64,000 bases of DNA from Trichuris trichiura (Eukaryota; Nematoda; Enoplea; Trichinellida; Trichuridae), in the NCBI GenBank assembly GCA_037903355.1, contig JBAJFE010000014.1, positions 7,626,001-7,690,000 on the forward strand, written 5' to 3'. Within the stretch, counting starts at the first letter, position 1; each line of letters opens with the position of its first letter. Made by a program: the position numbers and the translations under genes. This document shows positions 12,186-22,331 of this stretch, piece by piece. The notes under the pieces were generated by a model. That model was not told where the DNA came from and made no database searches. It saw only the letters and a list, made by a program, of their open reading frames with translations.

Positions 12186-12310
12186 AAAGTATTAAGGAGG
12201 CTCTCTACATCCAGAGCAAGTCCACGATTAATCGCGACAATGGTGTGGAGGTTAGTGAAGTATGGGCTGCGCCGATTAATAAATTCCAAGGCTGCGCCCT
12301 ACCCAACTAA
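12186..12310 (+). pseudogene. PLE protein C-terminal fragment (plus arm)
   Basis: IKEALYIQSKSTINRDNG and VSEVWAAPINKFQGCALPN, ending in TAA at about 12310, repeat the minus-arm tail in the opposite orientation. Only the last 40 codons or so remain, so this arm is the shorter side of the inverted pair. Confidence 0.75.
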
Positions 12311-12377
12311 TCAAACACCTATTGTTCCCATGTGCTATATATAACCTCGTTACCAAATAAACACCTCCCTAACACTG

Positions 12378-12416
12378 CTGACGACGGAACAAGAGCAGTT
12401 CCGAAATGTACGGTAT
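12378..12416 (+). ncRNA. Hammerhead-ribozyme-like motif
   Basis: CTGACGA, stem ggaac/gttcc closed by loop aagagca, GAAA, then tgtacggta. Mirror partner of the motif at 11631-11668. Confidence 0.6.
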
Positions 12417-12602
12417 CCGATTTGTTATGTAATTTCTCTAACAATTTGCTCATCGACTTGTTGGTAGGGCACTTTGAAGTTTACTTACAGGTACATCCAA
12501 CATGCGAAACCAGTGAACCGGAAGATCAACTATGAAACAACCAGAGACTGTTGAAAGATACTCTGTCGTAGGGGGAGGTCTTATACGTCGTGATATACGG
12601 TA

Positions 12603-13817
12603 TCCCTTCTCTAAGCTCCTTATCCTACCAGTAGGCACGCTGTATGAATTCTGCTTCACGGGACGACATGTTTTTCCTTTCATTTCGGTGATACGCTAAT
12701 GGTTTAACTTTTATGGTAGAACTTCATTGCGGATGGAGTTAAAAGAGGGCTTCAGGACCGCCGTGCTTTTGTCTTTAGGTTGTGGAAAGGGTTCCTTTTA
12801 GTTCTGAAGTAAATTACCACGTAGCTAGAAAGAATGAAGGTTCTTTGGACTCGCTGTTTTATCTCAGGATCCATAGTTACGAGCGAACTGAAGTTTTATT
12901 GGACGTAAAACGTAGCGCTTCGTTGTCAACACAAAGTTTCTTAATCGCTATAAAATAAAATTTCAGCTTTTTTGTTTCACACGTTTTTCTTTCGTACTGT
13001 AGTTACATGGTTCCAAGGTAAGTCAGATATCTCTTTTGGCTGTTCTGACTTATTCTGCATTACAATCATCGTCTTCAGGCCAATGCCACCACTGTTTAAT
13101 AGTTCTTAGAGTCTTTGATAGCTCAGCAGTCGTCAGCTGTTCCGAAGGACCTTTCCGATTTTCACCATAATCTGCTTCTTCCCCTACTTCCTCTGTAGTT
13201 CATGGGTAGTTAACTCATCCTGTTGACAATTTAAAATATCTTTAACGTCCTCATGTTCCTTCTTTTCAAAGCCTACCCATCTGAGCGCAGCTTTCAGTGT
13301 TTTTGCATATTTGACCATAAAGCACACAATCTTGGAAATCGGTGATCAGGTCTGGGAAACGTTTCCACTAAACACGGTGCATGCACTGTTTGGATACTCC
13401 ATTCCAGATTTTTACGATTTTGTTAGTGATTGTTCTGTGTTTGTAGCTTCTGAAGTGATTGTCACGTTAGAATCACTGCTTCACCTTCGCGTGACGGAAG
13501 ACCGCGTAAGATCATATCGTAGTCAGTGTCTGCTATCAGTAGATAAAAAAAAATACTGGGAGTCTTTGTCACACGCCTACACTTTCTTGCTAGTAAAATT
13601 GCGTTTGTGCGAAAACGCGTTAGACGAGAACTCCCTGTGACTATTGGCTGTGGTTCCTAATTTATAAATTTAAGCGCATGTTACTGTTATGTAAGTTAGT
13701 TGCCTGTATAGTCAGTAGGATAGATGGAGGTAGCCTTTGTTTTGACTCGTTCTGATGACCAAGTCTAATTTTTTTCATAAAAAGGAGTGGAAGCGAAGGA
13801 CTTTTTAACGCTATTTT
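12603..13817. other. No gene recognised
   Basis: One open frame of 109 codons at 13311-13640 (+) has no recognisable domain and no clear start context or splice sites. I do not call it a gene. The rest is AT-rich with nothing noted. Confidence 0.4.
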
Positions 13818-14056
13818 GGAATTTCATCTGTGTTTCTATTACGGTTACTTTAAAAAGCGTTTATCTACACTTACCAGTAAACGAATGCCTCGAAGTTTTC
13901 GGAGCGTTACATGCTCCGTTTTCAACGATAACAAATACTGGTTGTCCCTGTATTTGTTACCGTTAAAAACGGAGCATGTGGGGCTTCGAGGGATCCATTT
14001 ACCGGTAAGTGCAGATAAACGCTTTGTAATGTTTCCGTAATAGAAACACAGATGAA
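13818..14056. repeat. Short fold-back element (hairpin MITE)
   Basis: The two halves are reverse complements over about 105 bases each, starting tttcatctgtgtttctatta and ending in its complement. An inner arm of ggagc...acatgctccg is paired closely, with a loop near tggttgtccct. No PLE signature or target-site duplication was found, so the family is unknown. Confidence 0.75.
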
Positions 14057-15411
14057 AGAAGTCGGAGTAATGAATCTTTTTATCTCATTGAAATACGCAT
14101 GAAAATCTGTTGGCAAGTTGTAAATTTCTGTATTACTATGCTTTCCTTATAAGTCAGAAGGGATATTTCAGTTTGATGAAAGTCATTCGACTGCCCGTAA
14201 TTACAAGATCAGTGTTCTATGTTAGCCACATACGCGGAACGGACTGTCTGGGTCAAAAATTCGTTTTCAGAAGAATTTATTTTTCATAGCAACAATGAAT
14301 AAACACTTCGACTTGTGCAAAATATTGCAAGGCAAGCTTTCCAGTTGGATTAGGTGCTCATAATTGCAGCTGTTCATTTTCCCTGCTGTGTTTTAGCATA
14401 ACATCTAGTTCGTTAAGATTCGGTACTTCAATTTTTTTGTCGTTTCTATCAAGCGACAAAGAAGCGGATATAACGCTTTGTAAATCGCACCCGTATATTT
14501 AACAAACTGGCTTTGAGACTGGTTGTTGCCAAGAGTGATTAGCAAAAGCAGTTAACAGGTTTGGCAGTTTGCAAATCATGCTAGCCATTTTCTAGCTATT
14601 TTCCCATTGAAATGGATGCTGAAAAGTCAGTTCGTTGGGCAAGTAACGGAGACAGAAAGTCTTCTGATCCTTGTGAGACAGCTGTTTGGTCTCTTACAAG
14701 TAAACATTTTAAGTATTTCAGGCTGTATATATTCTCGTATTGTGAACCATGATGATGAGAACGTTAGGGACTAGTGGTGTACCAGTTCTTGGAATATATA
14801 TGCATGTATTCCAAAACGAAACGTTATATTTTTTCAGTCGCGATTCAACTCTGAACACGAACTTATTTTGATGGTTCAGGTAAACTTTGTACGCGGTTTG
14901 AAGATAATTTTATGCAGCTCTGTACCGGCCTAGTTGTTTTTATCAATTACCAAGTAGATCCTCTAGGAATGAAAATCTGTTCTGCTCTACGGCTTTCAAA
15001 ATGCTCCATACGGAACCGTTTGTATCATAAACGATTTTTGGACGCGGAAGTTTCTGTTCTAGAACTGGCATATCCTGTTCTGTTATGAATGCACGCTGCT
15101 ATAGGCTGTAGATAGTCACCTCTATTCAGAACCATTTGGATTTTTTTACCGTCGGGCAATGAATAAATGGACTCGGCCAGGAACCATCAGTGTTAAAAAA
15201 CTTCCTCCATATCTACTTCTACTACTTTGTCTTGAACTTTTGCAACCAGGCAATTGAATATCCGCGTTTCCTGACTGATGTTTACTGTGATGTCCATTTA
15301 GTGACACAGACGTTTAATAACGTGGTGGTATTTACGGCTTTCAGCACCTTCAGGTGTCGTTATCAGCATAAAAGGTTGAGAAAGGGAAACAGTCTATCCT
15401 TCCTTCTGCTC
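14057..15411. other. No gene recognised
   Basis: AT-rich, stop-dense sequence. The only frame of note is 80 codons at 15190-15432, without a recognised motif. Confidence 0.45.
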
Positions 15412-15546
15412 AGCTCATATGTGGTTTCATAGTCGGTCTTTGGGTTCACGGATTTGGCCTGTTGGATGTATCTGTAAATAAACTTCAAAATGCCCTATCA
15501 ACGAATGGATGAGCAAATTGTTAGAGAAAATACAAAACGAATTCTA

Positions 15547-15584
15547 TACCGTACGTTTCGAAGCTACTCTTGTTCTGTCGTCAG
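15547..15584 (-). ncRNA. Hammerhead-ribozyme-like motif
   Basis: Minus-strand CTGACGA, imperfect stem, then CGAAAC and gtacggtat. Helix II has a mismatch compared with its plus-strand partner at 15621. Confidence 0.5.
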
Positions 15585-15620
15585 CAGTAAGATATTGAAT
15601 ACCGTAACTCCCTTACACTG

Positions 15621-15659
15621 CTGACGACGGAACAAGAGCAGTTCCGAAACGTACGGTAT
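15621..15659 (+). ncRNA. Hammerhead-ribozyme-like motif
   Basis: CTGACGA, then ggaac, loop aagagca, gttcc, GAAA, and cgtacggta. A few bases on each side (acactg and tagaatttgt) could form a short helix I with an internal loop. The conserved core is complete. Confidence 0.65.
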
Positions 15660-15833
15660 AGAATTTGTTCTGTATTTTTTCTAACAATTTGCTCATCCAT
15701 TCGTTGATAGGGCACTTTGAAGTTTATTTACGGATACATCAAACAGGCCAAACCCGTGAACCAAAAGACCAACTATGAAGCAATCCGAGCCTGTTAAAAG
15801 ACGCCCCATCTTTCAAAAAAGCTCATATGTGGT

Positions 15834-17094
15834 GTTGATTCCAACCGTCGTTTTCCATCCAGTGTCTCGCACGTCTGTGTCAAGTTGCTTCAATAGATTG
15901 GTTTTTTGTGCTATAACTAAGCACAAGGATTTTTTCTTTTGCTCATCAATGTTGTCCCCAAGAGTATCCGTTGGAAATGTTCAAGGAGTTGACAAACTGA
16001 GCAGCTGCAACAGCAACAGTTACTGACAGTGCAGCAAACGAAGCAGCCGCAGTTTACAGGTTAAGCTAGGCAGTACAACCGTGCCCATCATTTGGCAACT
16101 GCTGTGCCAACTTTCGGGCGTACGACTGTTGTGTGTGCGTTGCGCTCGTGCACAAATGCTTTACTTCCGCTTGCAGCTGTCTGGCGTTGTTTTCTAACAA
16201 ATTTGCAACTTAAATGCAAATTCTAGGGTGACTCTTCGGTTGTTCTGTGCGTTGTTATCTGTGCAAGCGTTGCTTTTCTAGAGCAACTGCATAGTAAACT
16301 CGTGGTTATCATTGCGGATCTCTTTTGAAATTATTCTTTGTCCAAATGAAAGGCCTAAGGCCGGGTATGGTGAATTAGGTAATTCGTTGTCAGATAGGAG
16401 GATTGCCTCTAGCTTTACGCTGCAGTCCCTTATGCTGGGTTGGTTTCACAAGCCAGTAGGTTATTACCGAGAATCGCATTTTAACAATTTTTGGGTTGTA
16501 TAATGCTTGTTTCTGTATGGAGCCTCTGAAATGATGTTTGATCTGACGTAGCAGGTTAGCCATTCTAGCTTAGACACTTAACCATTACCCGTACATAAGT
16601 TCGACGCCTATGGCACGCCTATGCATATTTTTTCGCGGAGCTTTATATTAGAGTTTTTCCTACTTAATCGTGTTAGAAACACAATTATTTGTTATGAAAC
16701 GGGTGCGTGCCGTTCCTTCGTTCAAACCCCTTGAGGCAACTATGTCTATTTGAGGATGGCCGTAACTTTTAAACAACATCCTGAACAAAGTAGCAGTAGA
16801 TGACTATCAGTGATAGCACCGTGATAATATGTCGTTTAGACTGAACTAGTCACCTATGTAGAAGATAGTCATGCTTCATATGCTTAGAATTCTTTAGTTA
16901 ACCATTTGACATTTAGCCTATCAAACAAGTTCGCTCTAGTGTCTTCGTGCAGCGCGGGTGCACTCACGGTGCGTATTGGCTGCTACGTGCTCCATTGTTT
17001 ATTATTTGGTCATTTAATTTTTTTCTCTTTCTTCCCTCCTAACGGACGTGTTCTTCTAAAATGTTGCAGTTTGGCAACGCGTTCGTTAAATTAA
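15834..17094. other. No gene recognised
   Basis: Frames of up to 83 codons (for example 15775-16026, which overlaps the PLE fold-back end) show no domains. Nothing else was identified. Confidence 0.4.
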
Positions 17095-17155
17095 CGTTTA
17101 TTTAATAAACGTCGATCACAGAGCTTTCGGGCTTCACCAGGGCCCTTTATCAGCG
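17095..17155 (-). repeat. Degenerate PLE end with decayed hammerhead
   Basis: On the minus strand CTGATAA (for CTGANGA) is followed by gggccc...gcccGAAAGC, then a T/A-rich end with repeated aataaac. It resembles the PLE ends elsewhere but has lost the core G. Neighbouring sequence to 17300 is GC-richer and not recognised. Confidence 0.4.
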
Positions 17156-18103
17156 CTATGTGCGCCGCCGTCGGGTCGGTCATTATGTTAGCAGGCCGCT
17201 CCATCCGACCGACCTTGGCGGAGACCTCAGGCGTCAGGTCTATCTTGACCCGTCGGGTCTTGGTCCCACCTAGTCTGTCAGACTTCGCAGGGAGTACCCA
17301 ACCGACTTTCCACGACGGCGGCAATACTAACAATGAGCAACAACGAGCCAACAAAAGAAACACATCCGTCTGTTTTAAGCAGACGGGTTTTAAACTGTCG
17401 TCTTTGCCGAGTCTTTATCTTCTTTTTTCTCTGCCTTTCATTGTCCTCTTTGTTTTTCGTGCCCGCAAACACATTTTAATTTATTTGGACGTTGTTGTTA
17501 GCCAAGGGATAGGTGTCGCTATAGGACACTTTCAAATCGCTGTTGAAAAGTTATGAAAGTTATTGTTCGACGGAGCCCCGCTTTTCTTGGCTTGGTTAAT
17601 TGAGGTATAGGCAACCTTCGGTGGAAAGATTTGCACATGTTTGAGTAGAGAAGTAAGCTTCTTGTGCCAGTTGGTTGATTCGTCATATATAGTAAGGCAT
17701 TTGAAGGCTTCAAGTTTTGTCCTATTTAAACTCAACCCGTAACTTTAAATTCGTTAAATTCTGTTCTTAATGGAGTATTTAAGCTACCTAAAGTATTAGT
17801 CTGTTGTGGACACAGTGGTAAAAGTCGCTCGTATGGAAATGAAAGTTGGAGTCCTGGTGAACGTTGTTGGATCATTGAAATTTACCGTCGTTCAAGAGAC
17901 GCCGATTTTTCCGCTACAGTGAACGTCTGAATCTTTTTATTCAGCTTTACTGCAGTATCTTTCTCAGGGTATTTCAAAAATAAACTGAAAAGTTTCCTTC
18001 AAACTAAAGTTTATGTTCAGTGAATCGATTACTTCACTTTAAACAAATGCTTTGTTATTAATCAGATAGGTAGAAATAAATACTCTGAGCTTGGATAAAG
18101 CTT
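17156..18103. other. No gene recognised
   Basis: A frame of 132 codons at 17158-17556 (+) and overlapping minus frames show no recognised domain. The rest is AT-rich. Confidence 0.4.
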
Positions 18104-18207
18104 AAGACAAGTTTGTTTTTTGTAAATGTGGCTTCTTGTTACGGGACAGTGGATTTTCATGCTGTACACTTTCTATACGGAATGTGGGTCCCGTTTAAAA
18201 AATTTTT

Positions 18208-18249
18208 ATTTACTCCAGAGCTTCCGGGTCGATCGTGACCCGTCCTCAG
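18208..18249 (-). ncRNA. Hammerhead-ribozyme-like motif (one core change)
   Basis: Minus-strand CTGAGGA, cgggtc, acgatc, gacccg, then GAAG where the partner at 22226 has AAAG. The G-for-A change in the GAAA core predicts an inactive ribozyme. Confidence 0.5.
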
Positions 18250-18577
18250 CGGTGTTAAATAGTATATATGATTTGTGAGTGCAAGTGCAGCCTACTGTCG
18301 TCACTAAGGTTTTAAAGCGAGTGTTTTTAAAGTCTTCTGCCGATAGTTTTCTTCCTTCTAGCTGCCTTCTACTATCGTTCCGTATAGCTTTTTTGTGTGC
18401 CTGTTCATTTGTTTTAAGATATTTTTGTTCTTCCATTGTTAATTCCGGTGTCTTTGTATCCGGTTTTCAATTGTGATCCGTACTTGTGATTCGTTTGTTT
18501 TTGATTGTCCCATGTGCTGTGTATTTTTATCCATTTGTTTCATGTGTGTTGATTGTTCGTTCCAATTGCTTTGTACT

Positions 18578-20200
18578 TTATCCATCTAGTGAGCAGCACT
18601 TGTATCGTGTCACAACATTGGTCCATAGTTCACTAATGTCCGCTCCCTGATCTCGGTTGTATGTCGAATTGTGTCTTATATACAGGGCTTCTTTGATTCT
18701 TCGTAGTCGTAGGTTATTTTTATAACATAATACTTTTGGTTGGAGCGGCTTATTGCAATGCGCTACATGTTCCACTACAGCAGTGGCTTGTTTGGCTTTT
18801 TCCATTGCAATTTTCGGGTCCAAAATTTTTCTACCTCGCTGCGGTTTTGGATTTCCGCTACTGTTAAGCTTGGTTTTCGCGTTGTTGTAACTTGTGAGAT
18901 ATTTTAAGTGTTCATTAAGCCAATGTTGTAATGTGTTGCCCGTTTCACCAATGTAAATTCCTGAACAAGGGCATTCGATTGCGTAGACTATCCCCGTTTT
19001 TTTGTTTTGTGGGATTTTTGTTTTGCCCTTAAGAAAAATTGTCCTGAGGTTTGGGAAGCTCTTGAAGAAGACTCGGAACACTAAACGTCTTCCTAGCTGG
19101 ACAATCTTTTCGCCTAATCTTGCCACATAGGGAATAACTAAACGTGTGTTGAGCAGGGTGTTTGGTTGTTGTGATTCCTGTTTGTGAAGTTTGTGTTTGA
19201 ACACCTGATCAATAAAAGATTTCGGATAATCATTTTTGTAGAATATCTTTCTAATGTAGTTAAGTTCCGGTTGGAGAAATTCAGGATCGCATAAATTGAT
19301 TGCCCTATCAATCATCCTAGAGAGGATTCCACGCATTACGGATCGTGGATGATGCGACGAGAAATTAAGGTATTGGTCAGTATGTGTGGGTTTTCTGTAT
19401 ACTCTGGTTTTAAGTCTTTGATTTGTGCGAATAATCAAGGCGTGTAGGAAGGGTAGGGTTTTATTTTTTTCTTTTTCCATTGTAAAGACAATTCAATTTG
19501 AACGCAGGCTATTTAGGAACTGTAGAAATTGTTCTTCTTTTCCATCTTTTATAATTACGAAGACGTCATCTACGTATCTTTTGAATAGTCGTGGAGCAGT
19601 TTGTCTATCTACAGTTTCCCACATTTGCCTTTCAAAATTTTCCGTGAAGATTTCAGCCAGGACCGGAGATAGCGAGCTATCCATAGAGACTCCGCTAGTT
19701 TGCTTCTAGAACTTATTATTGAAAACAAAATAACTGCCCTCTTGCCTGCAGAAAGATACTAGTTTGATGATATGAAAAGGATTCAATTTAGTTCTGCTGA
19801 GTAGATTTGTATCTCTATTGAGAAGTGTGTAAAAAGTTTCGAGGGTGTCTGAGATTGGAATGCTTGGGAATAAATTTTTCACGTCGTAACTGACAAATCT
19901 CATCCAGTTCCAGATGGTAGTTTCGTATTTCGTTGACGAAGGTTTTGCTATTTTTGACGAAGGATGGTTGGTTGCCAGTTAGAGGTTTGATGATCTTTTT
20001 TAAATACCGACTGAGTTCACTTGTGGTACTGTTAATAGTAGAAACTATTGGTCTTAAAGGAACCTCTGGTTTGTGCACTTTTGGAAAAACGTAAAGTTCA
20101 GGGGGTCTATAATTCAATGTGAACTTAAGATGCGTAGCTATTTTGATGATTTCTGGTTCCTTGGTTTCTGTGCCGTACGCGGTGAGAAGAGAACGAAGAT
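18578..20200 (-). pseudogene. PLE reverse transcriptase / GIY-YIG protein, RT-bearing copy
   Basis: Penelope-like elements encode one protein with a telomerase-like reverse transcriptase and a GIY-YIG endonuclease. In order on the minus strand: PPELYVFPKVHKPEVPLRPI (RT, about 20105), SYDVKNLFPSIPI (about 19890), SPVLAEIF and the catalytic YVDDVFVI (about 19580), HPRSVMRGI, CPCSGIYIGETGNTLQHW (the GIY-YIG core, about 18970), and the tail RIKEALYIRHNSTYNRDQG to the stop at 18578. The N-terminal region is missing. A frameshift near 19905 and stops at about 19708 and 19491 break it, although the catalytic motifs are still legible. Confidence 0.9.
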
Positions 20201-20214
20201 TTTTTTAACGATTC

Positions 20215-21053
20215 ACACAGATTAAGCAAAATTTGTCTACACTAATTCTAGATCATCACTACAACAGAACTCCGAACCCAAGTCGCTTTGAGGTAAAAAG
20301 CCTTAATCAACTTAGAAGCCAACCTAATAGAATTAGCACTAAAGCAGATAAAGGCAATAGAATTAATTATCCTACTCGACAGAACCTCCTACAATGAAAA
20401 AACGACAACGATCCTGAGCACCAACAGTTATGCACCTCTGCCCAGTGTCCCTACCGAAGCATCTAGAAAAAATCCTGCTCAACACACGTTTAGTTATCCC
20501 CTATGTAGCAGGACTAGGTGAAAAGATCGTCCAGCTGGGAAGACGTTTAAGGTTTCGAGTCTTCTTCAAGAGCTTCCCAAACCTCAGGACAATTCTTCTT
20601 AAGAACAAAACAAAAATCTCACAAAACAAAAAAACAGGGATAGTCTACGCAATCGAATGCCCTTGTTCAGGAATTTACATTGGTGAAACGGGCAACACAT
20701 TACAACATTGGCTTAATGAACACTTAAAATATCTCACAAGTTACAACAACGCGAAAACCAAGCTTAACAGTAGCGGCAATCCAAAACCGCAGCGAGGTAG
20801 AAAAATTTTGGACCCGAAAATTGCAATGGAAAAAGCCAAACAAGCCTCTGCTGTAGTGGAACATGTAGCGCATTGCAATAAGCCGCTCCAACCAAAAGTA
20901 TTATGTTATGAAAATAACCTACGACTACGAAGAATCAAAGAAGCCCTGTATATAAGACACAATTCGACATACAACCGAGATCAGGGAGCTGACATTGGTG
21001 AACTATGGACCAATGTTGTGACACGATACAAGTGCTGCTCACTAGATGGATAA
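20215..21053 (+). pseudogene. PLE protein with the RT deleted
   Basis: This plus-strand copy keeps an N-terminal stretch (about 20235-20465: SLNQLRSQPNRISTKADKGN, then TILSTNSYAPLPS). It then jumps straight to LNTRLVIPYVAGLGEKIVQL (20475) and continues through CPCSGIYIGETGNTLQHW and the C-terminal tail to TAA at 21053. The whole reverse transcriptase is absent. The GIY-YIG part (20430-21053) is one open frame and closely matches the minus copy. The deletion joint falls near where the minus copy begins, so both may stem from one rearrangement during insertion. Confidence 0.85.
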
Positions 21054-21369
21054 AGTACAAAGCAATTGGAACGAACAATCAACACACATGAAACAAATGG
21101 ATAAAAATACATAGCACATGGGACAATCAAAAACAAACGAATCACAAGTACGGATCACAATTGGAAACCGGATACAAAGACACCGGAATTAACAATGGAA
21201 GAACAAAAATATCTTAAAACAAATGAACAGGCACACAAAAAAGCTATACGGAACGATAGTAGAAGGCAGCTAGAAGGAAGAAAACTATCGGCAGAAGACT
21301 TTAAAAACACTCGCTTTAAAACCTTAGTGACGATAGTAGGCTGCACTTGCACTCACAATTCATATATAC

Positions 21370-22205
21370 CAGTGTTTCCCAACCTTTTTGGAGCCAGGGC
21401 CCCCTTTCGCGACCTTCAACTTGCCCAGGCCCCCCGTCATTCTCCCCAACGTAATTCTCCTGTTTCTGTTATCCTCAAGTGCGCCTACTATGGTTACGTT
21501 GTTGTGAATTCGTACAAGTAGTTCAACACCTGAAACAGGCTGCAGAATGTAGAATTGACTTCGCTGCCTACCGTGTATTCCAAGGGAATACCAGTTAAGC
21601 CGGGCCGTCATTAAAAACCTTGTTAACCTGAACACTGAATTTCTTTTCTACACTAGAGCGAAATGGCTAGTAAGGAAGCCGGCTGCCATATACGACGAAA
21701 GCACCTTAACGATACTCGAAGCCGTGAACGTCTTTAATTCTTTAGTTGGCACTGAAGGCGTTCCGTATTGCTGGACTTAAGCCGGCTAATTGCAGATCAG
21801 GGGGCCTTCAGAGTACAAGCGCCGCACTGGGTTTCCTCTTCCTCAATTTTTTGGGCTATTATCAATGGTAGCGCAATATGTAAGTCGGGCTGCGTTGCTG
21901 TTCTCAGGGCCGCGCAACACTGAATCTACATTCAATATTTTCTCGGAGCAAGACGACAGTCGCTTGATCTTACCTCAGTGCGACGACTGGGTATGGTGCA
22001 GTGCTACTAATTTATCCACGTCCGGCTCGATAGTCGTCAGGAGTAATCTCAGGTCGCCTCGCCTCACTATCCTGAACGGCAGGATCGCTCTCGTCCTGCG
22101 GCACCGACTACCAAGGACCCCCTAAATCCCCAATCCTTCCCAGGGCCCCCTTCAAGTTTTCCAAGGCCCCCAAGGGGCCCCTGGGACCCCCTTTGGGAAT
22201 CACTG
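21370..22205. mobile_element. hAT non-autonomous element, copy A (8 bp TSD)
   Basis: The terminal repeats CAGTGTTTCCCAA and, at the far end in complement, CAGTGATTCCCAA are typical of hAT elements. An exact 8 bp duplication, ATATATAC, flanks it (21362-21369, 22206-22213). It interrupts the plus arm of the PLE pair; the intact sequence is seen in the opposite arm at about 18262. On the minus strand near 22055 it keeps a hAT transposase C-terminus (RRGDLRLLLTTIEPDVDKL), but there is no full transposase. Plus-strand frames across it are coincidental. Same length (836 bp) as copy B at 55231. Confidence 0.9.
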
Positions 22206-22225
22206 ATATATACTATTTAACACCG

Positions 22226-22266
22226 CTGAGGACGGGTCACGATCGACCCGAAAGCTCTGGAGTAAA
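22226..22266 (+). ncRNA. Hammerhead-ribozyme-like motif
   Basis: CTGAGGA, then gggtc, loop acgatc, gaccc, GAAA, and gctctggagta, where ctc/gag forms a short helix III ending in GTA. This is among the most complete cores in the window. Confidence 0.65.
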
Positions 22267-22331
22267 TAAAAATTTTTGAAACGGGACCCACATTCCGTAT
22301 AGAAAGTGTACAACAGGAAGACAAGTTTGTT

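Larger units (their letters stand above)
11508..12566. mobile_element. Inverted PLE pair nested in the Tigger arm
   Basis: Two 3' ends of a Penelope-like element face outward. The left arm starts ttcatagttgatcttctgg and the right arm ends with its reverse complement plus a short tail. Each arm contains a hammerhead-like motif and the last part of the PLE protein. It sits inside the Tigger right terminal repeat between a near-exact 10 bp duplication, cgtaTgggga (11498-11507) and cgtaGgggga (12567-12576), so it came after the Tigger palindrome. Confidence 0.8.
6996..12600. mobile_element. Palindromic double Tigger/pogo element
   Basis: Two copies of one Tigger-like element lie head to head and form a palindrome centred near 9270. 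The arms match from the transposase region (7360-8690 against 9850-11170) almost to the centre. The outer ends are a terminal inverted repeat, CCGTGTATCACGGCGTATAA on the left and CCGTATATCACGACGTATAA on the right strand, flanked on both sides by TA (6994-6995, 12601-12602), the target site of Tc1/mariner-pogo elements. The right arm is split at 11508-12566 by a PLE insertion; removing it restores the right terminal repeat. Both transposase copies are broken. Confidence 0.85.
15426..15819. mobile_element. PLE-derived fold-back with two hammerheads and 14 bp TSD
   Basis: A 394 bp insertion made of two inverted PLE ends around a spacer of about 30 bases. Each arm carries acgaatggatgagcaaattg and a hammerhead-like motif. 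It is flanked by the exact 14-mer AGCTCATATGTGGT at 15412-15425 and 15820-15833. No protein is encoded, so any movement would need PLE enzymes supplied from elsewhere. The arms end in ttcatagt / actatgaa plus a short extra tail on the right side only, giving a polarity. Confidence 0.88.
18118..22317. mobile_element. Inverted pair of Penelope-like elements (one insertion)
   Basis: A minus-strand PLE (18118 to about 20200) and a plus-strand PLE (about 20210-22317) face outward. They share nearly identical ends, each with a hammerhead-like motif and the sequence gggacccacattccgtatag. The pair is bounded by an exact 14 bp duplication, AAGACAAGTTTGTT, at 18104-18117 and 22318-22331, so it entered as one unit. 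The plus arm lacks the reverse transcriptase, and a hAT element (21370-22205) later landed in it. TSD-flanked inverted partial copies are a known habit of PLEs. Confidence 0.88.

Noticed and set aside
13311..13640. 109-codon frame as a small host gene
   Set aside because: No recognised domain, no coding-like neighbours and no repeat or homologue in the window.
21790..22125. 111-codon frame repeated at 21790, 55651 and (inverted) 40518
   Set aside because: It is conserved only because the hAT copies are nearly identical DNA. The opposite strand carries the hAT peptide. It is a shadow frame.
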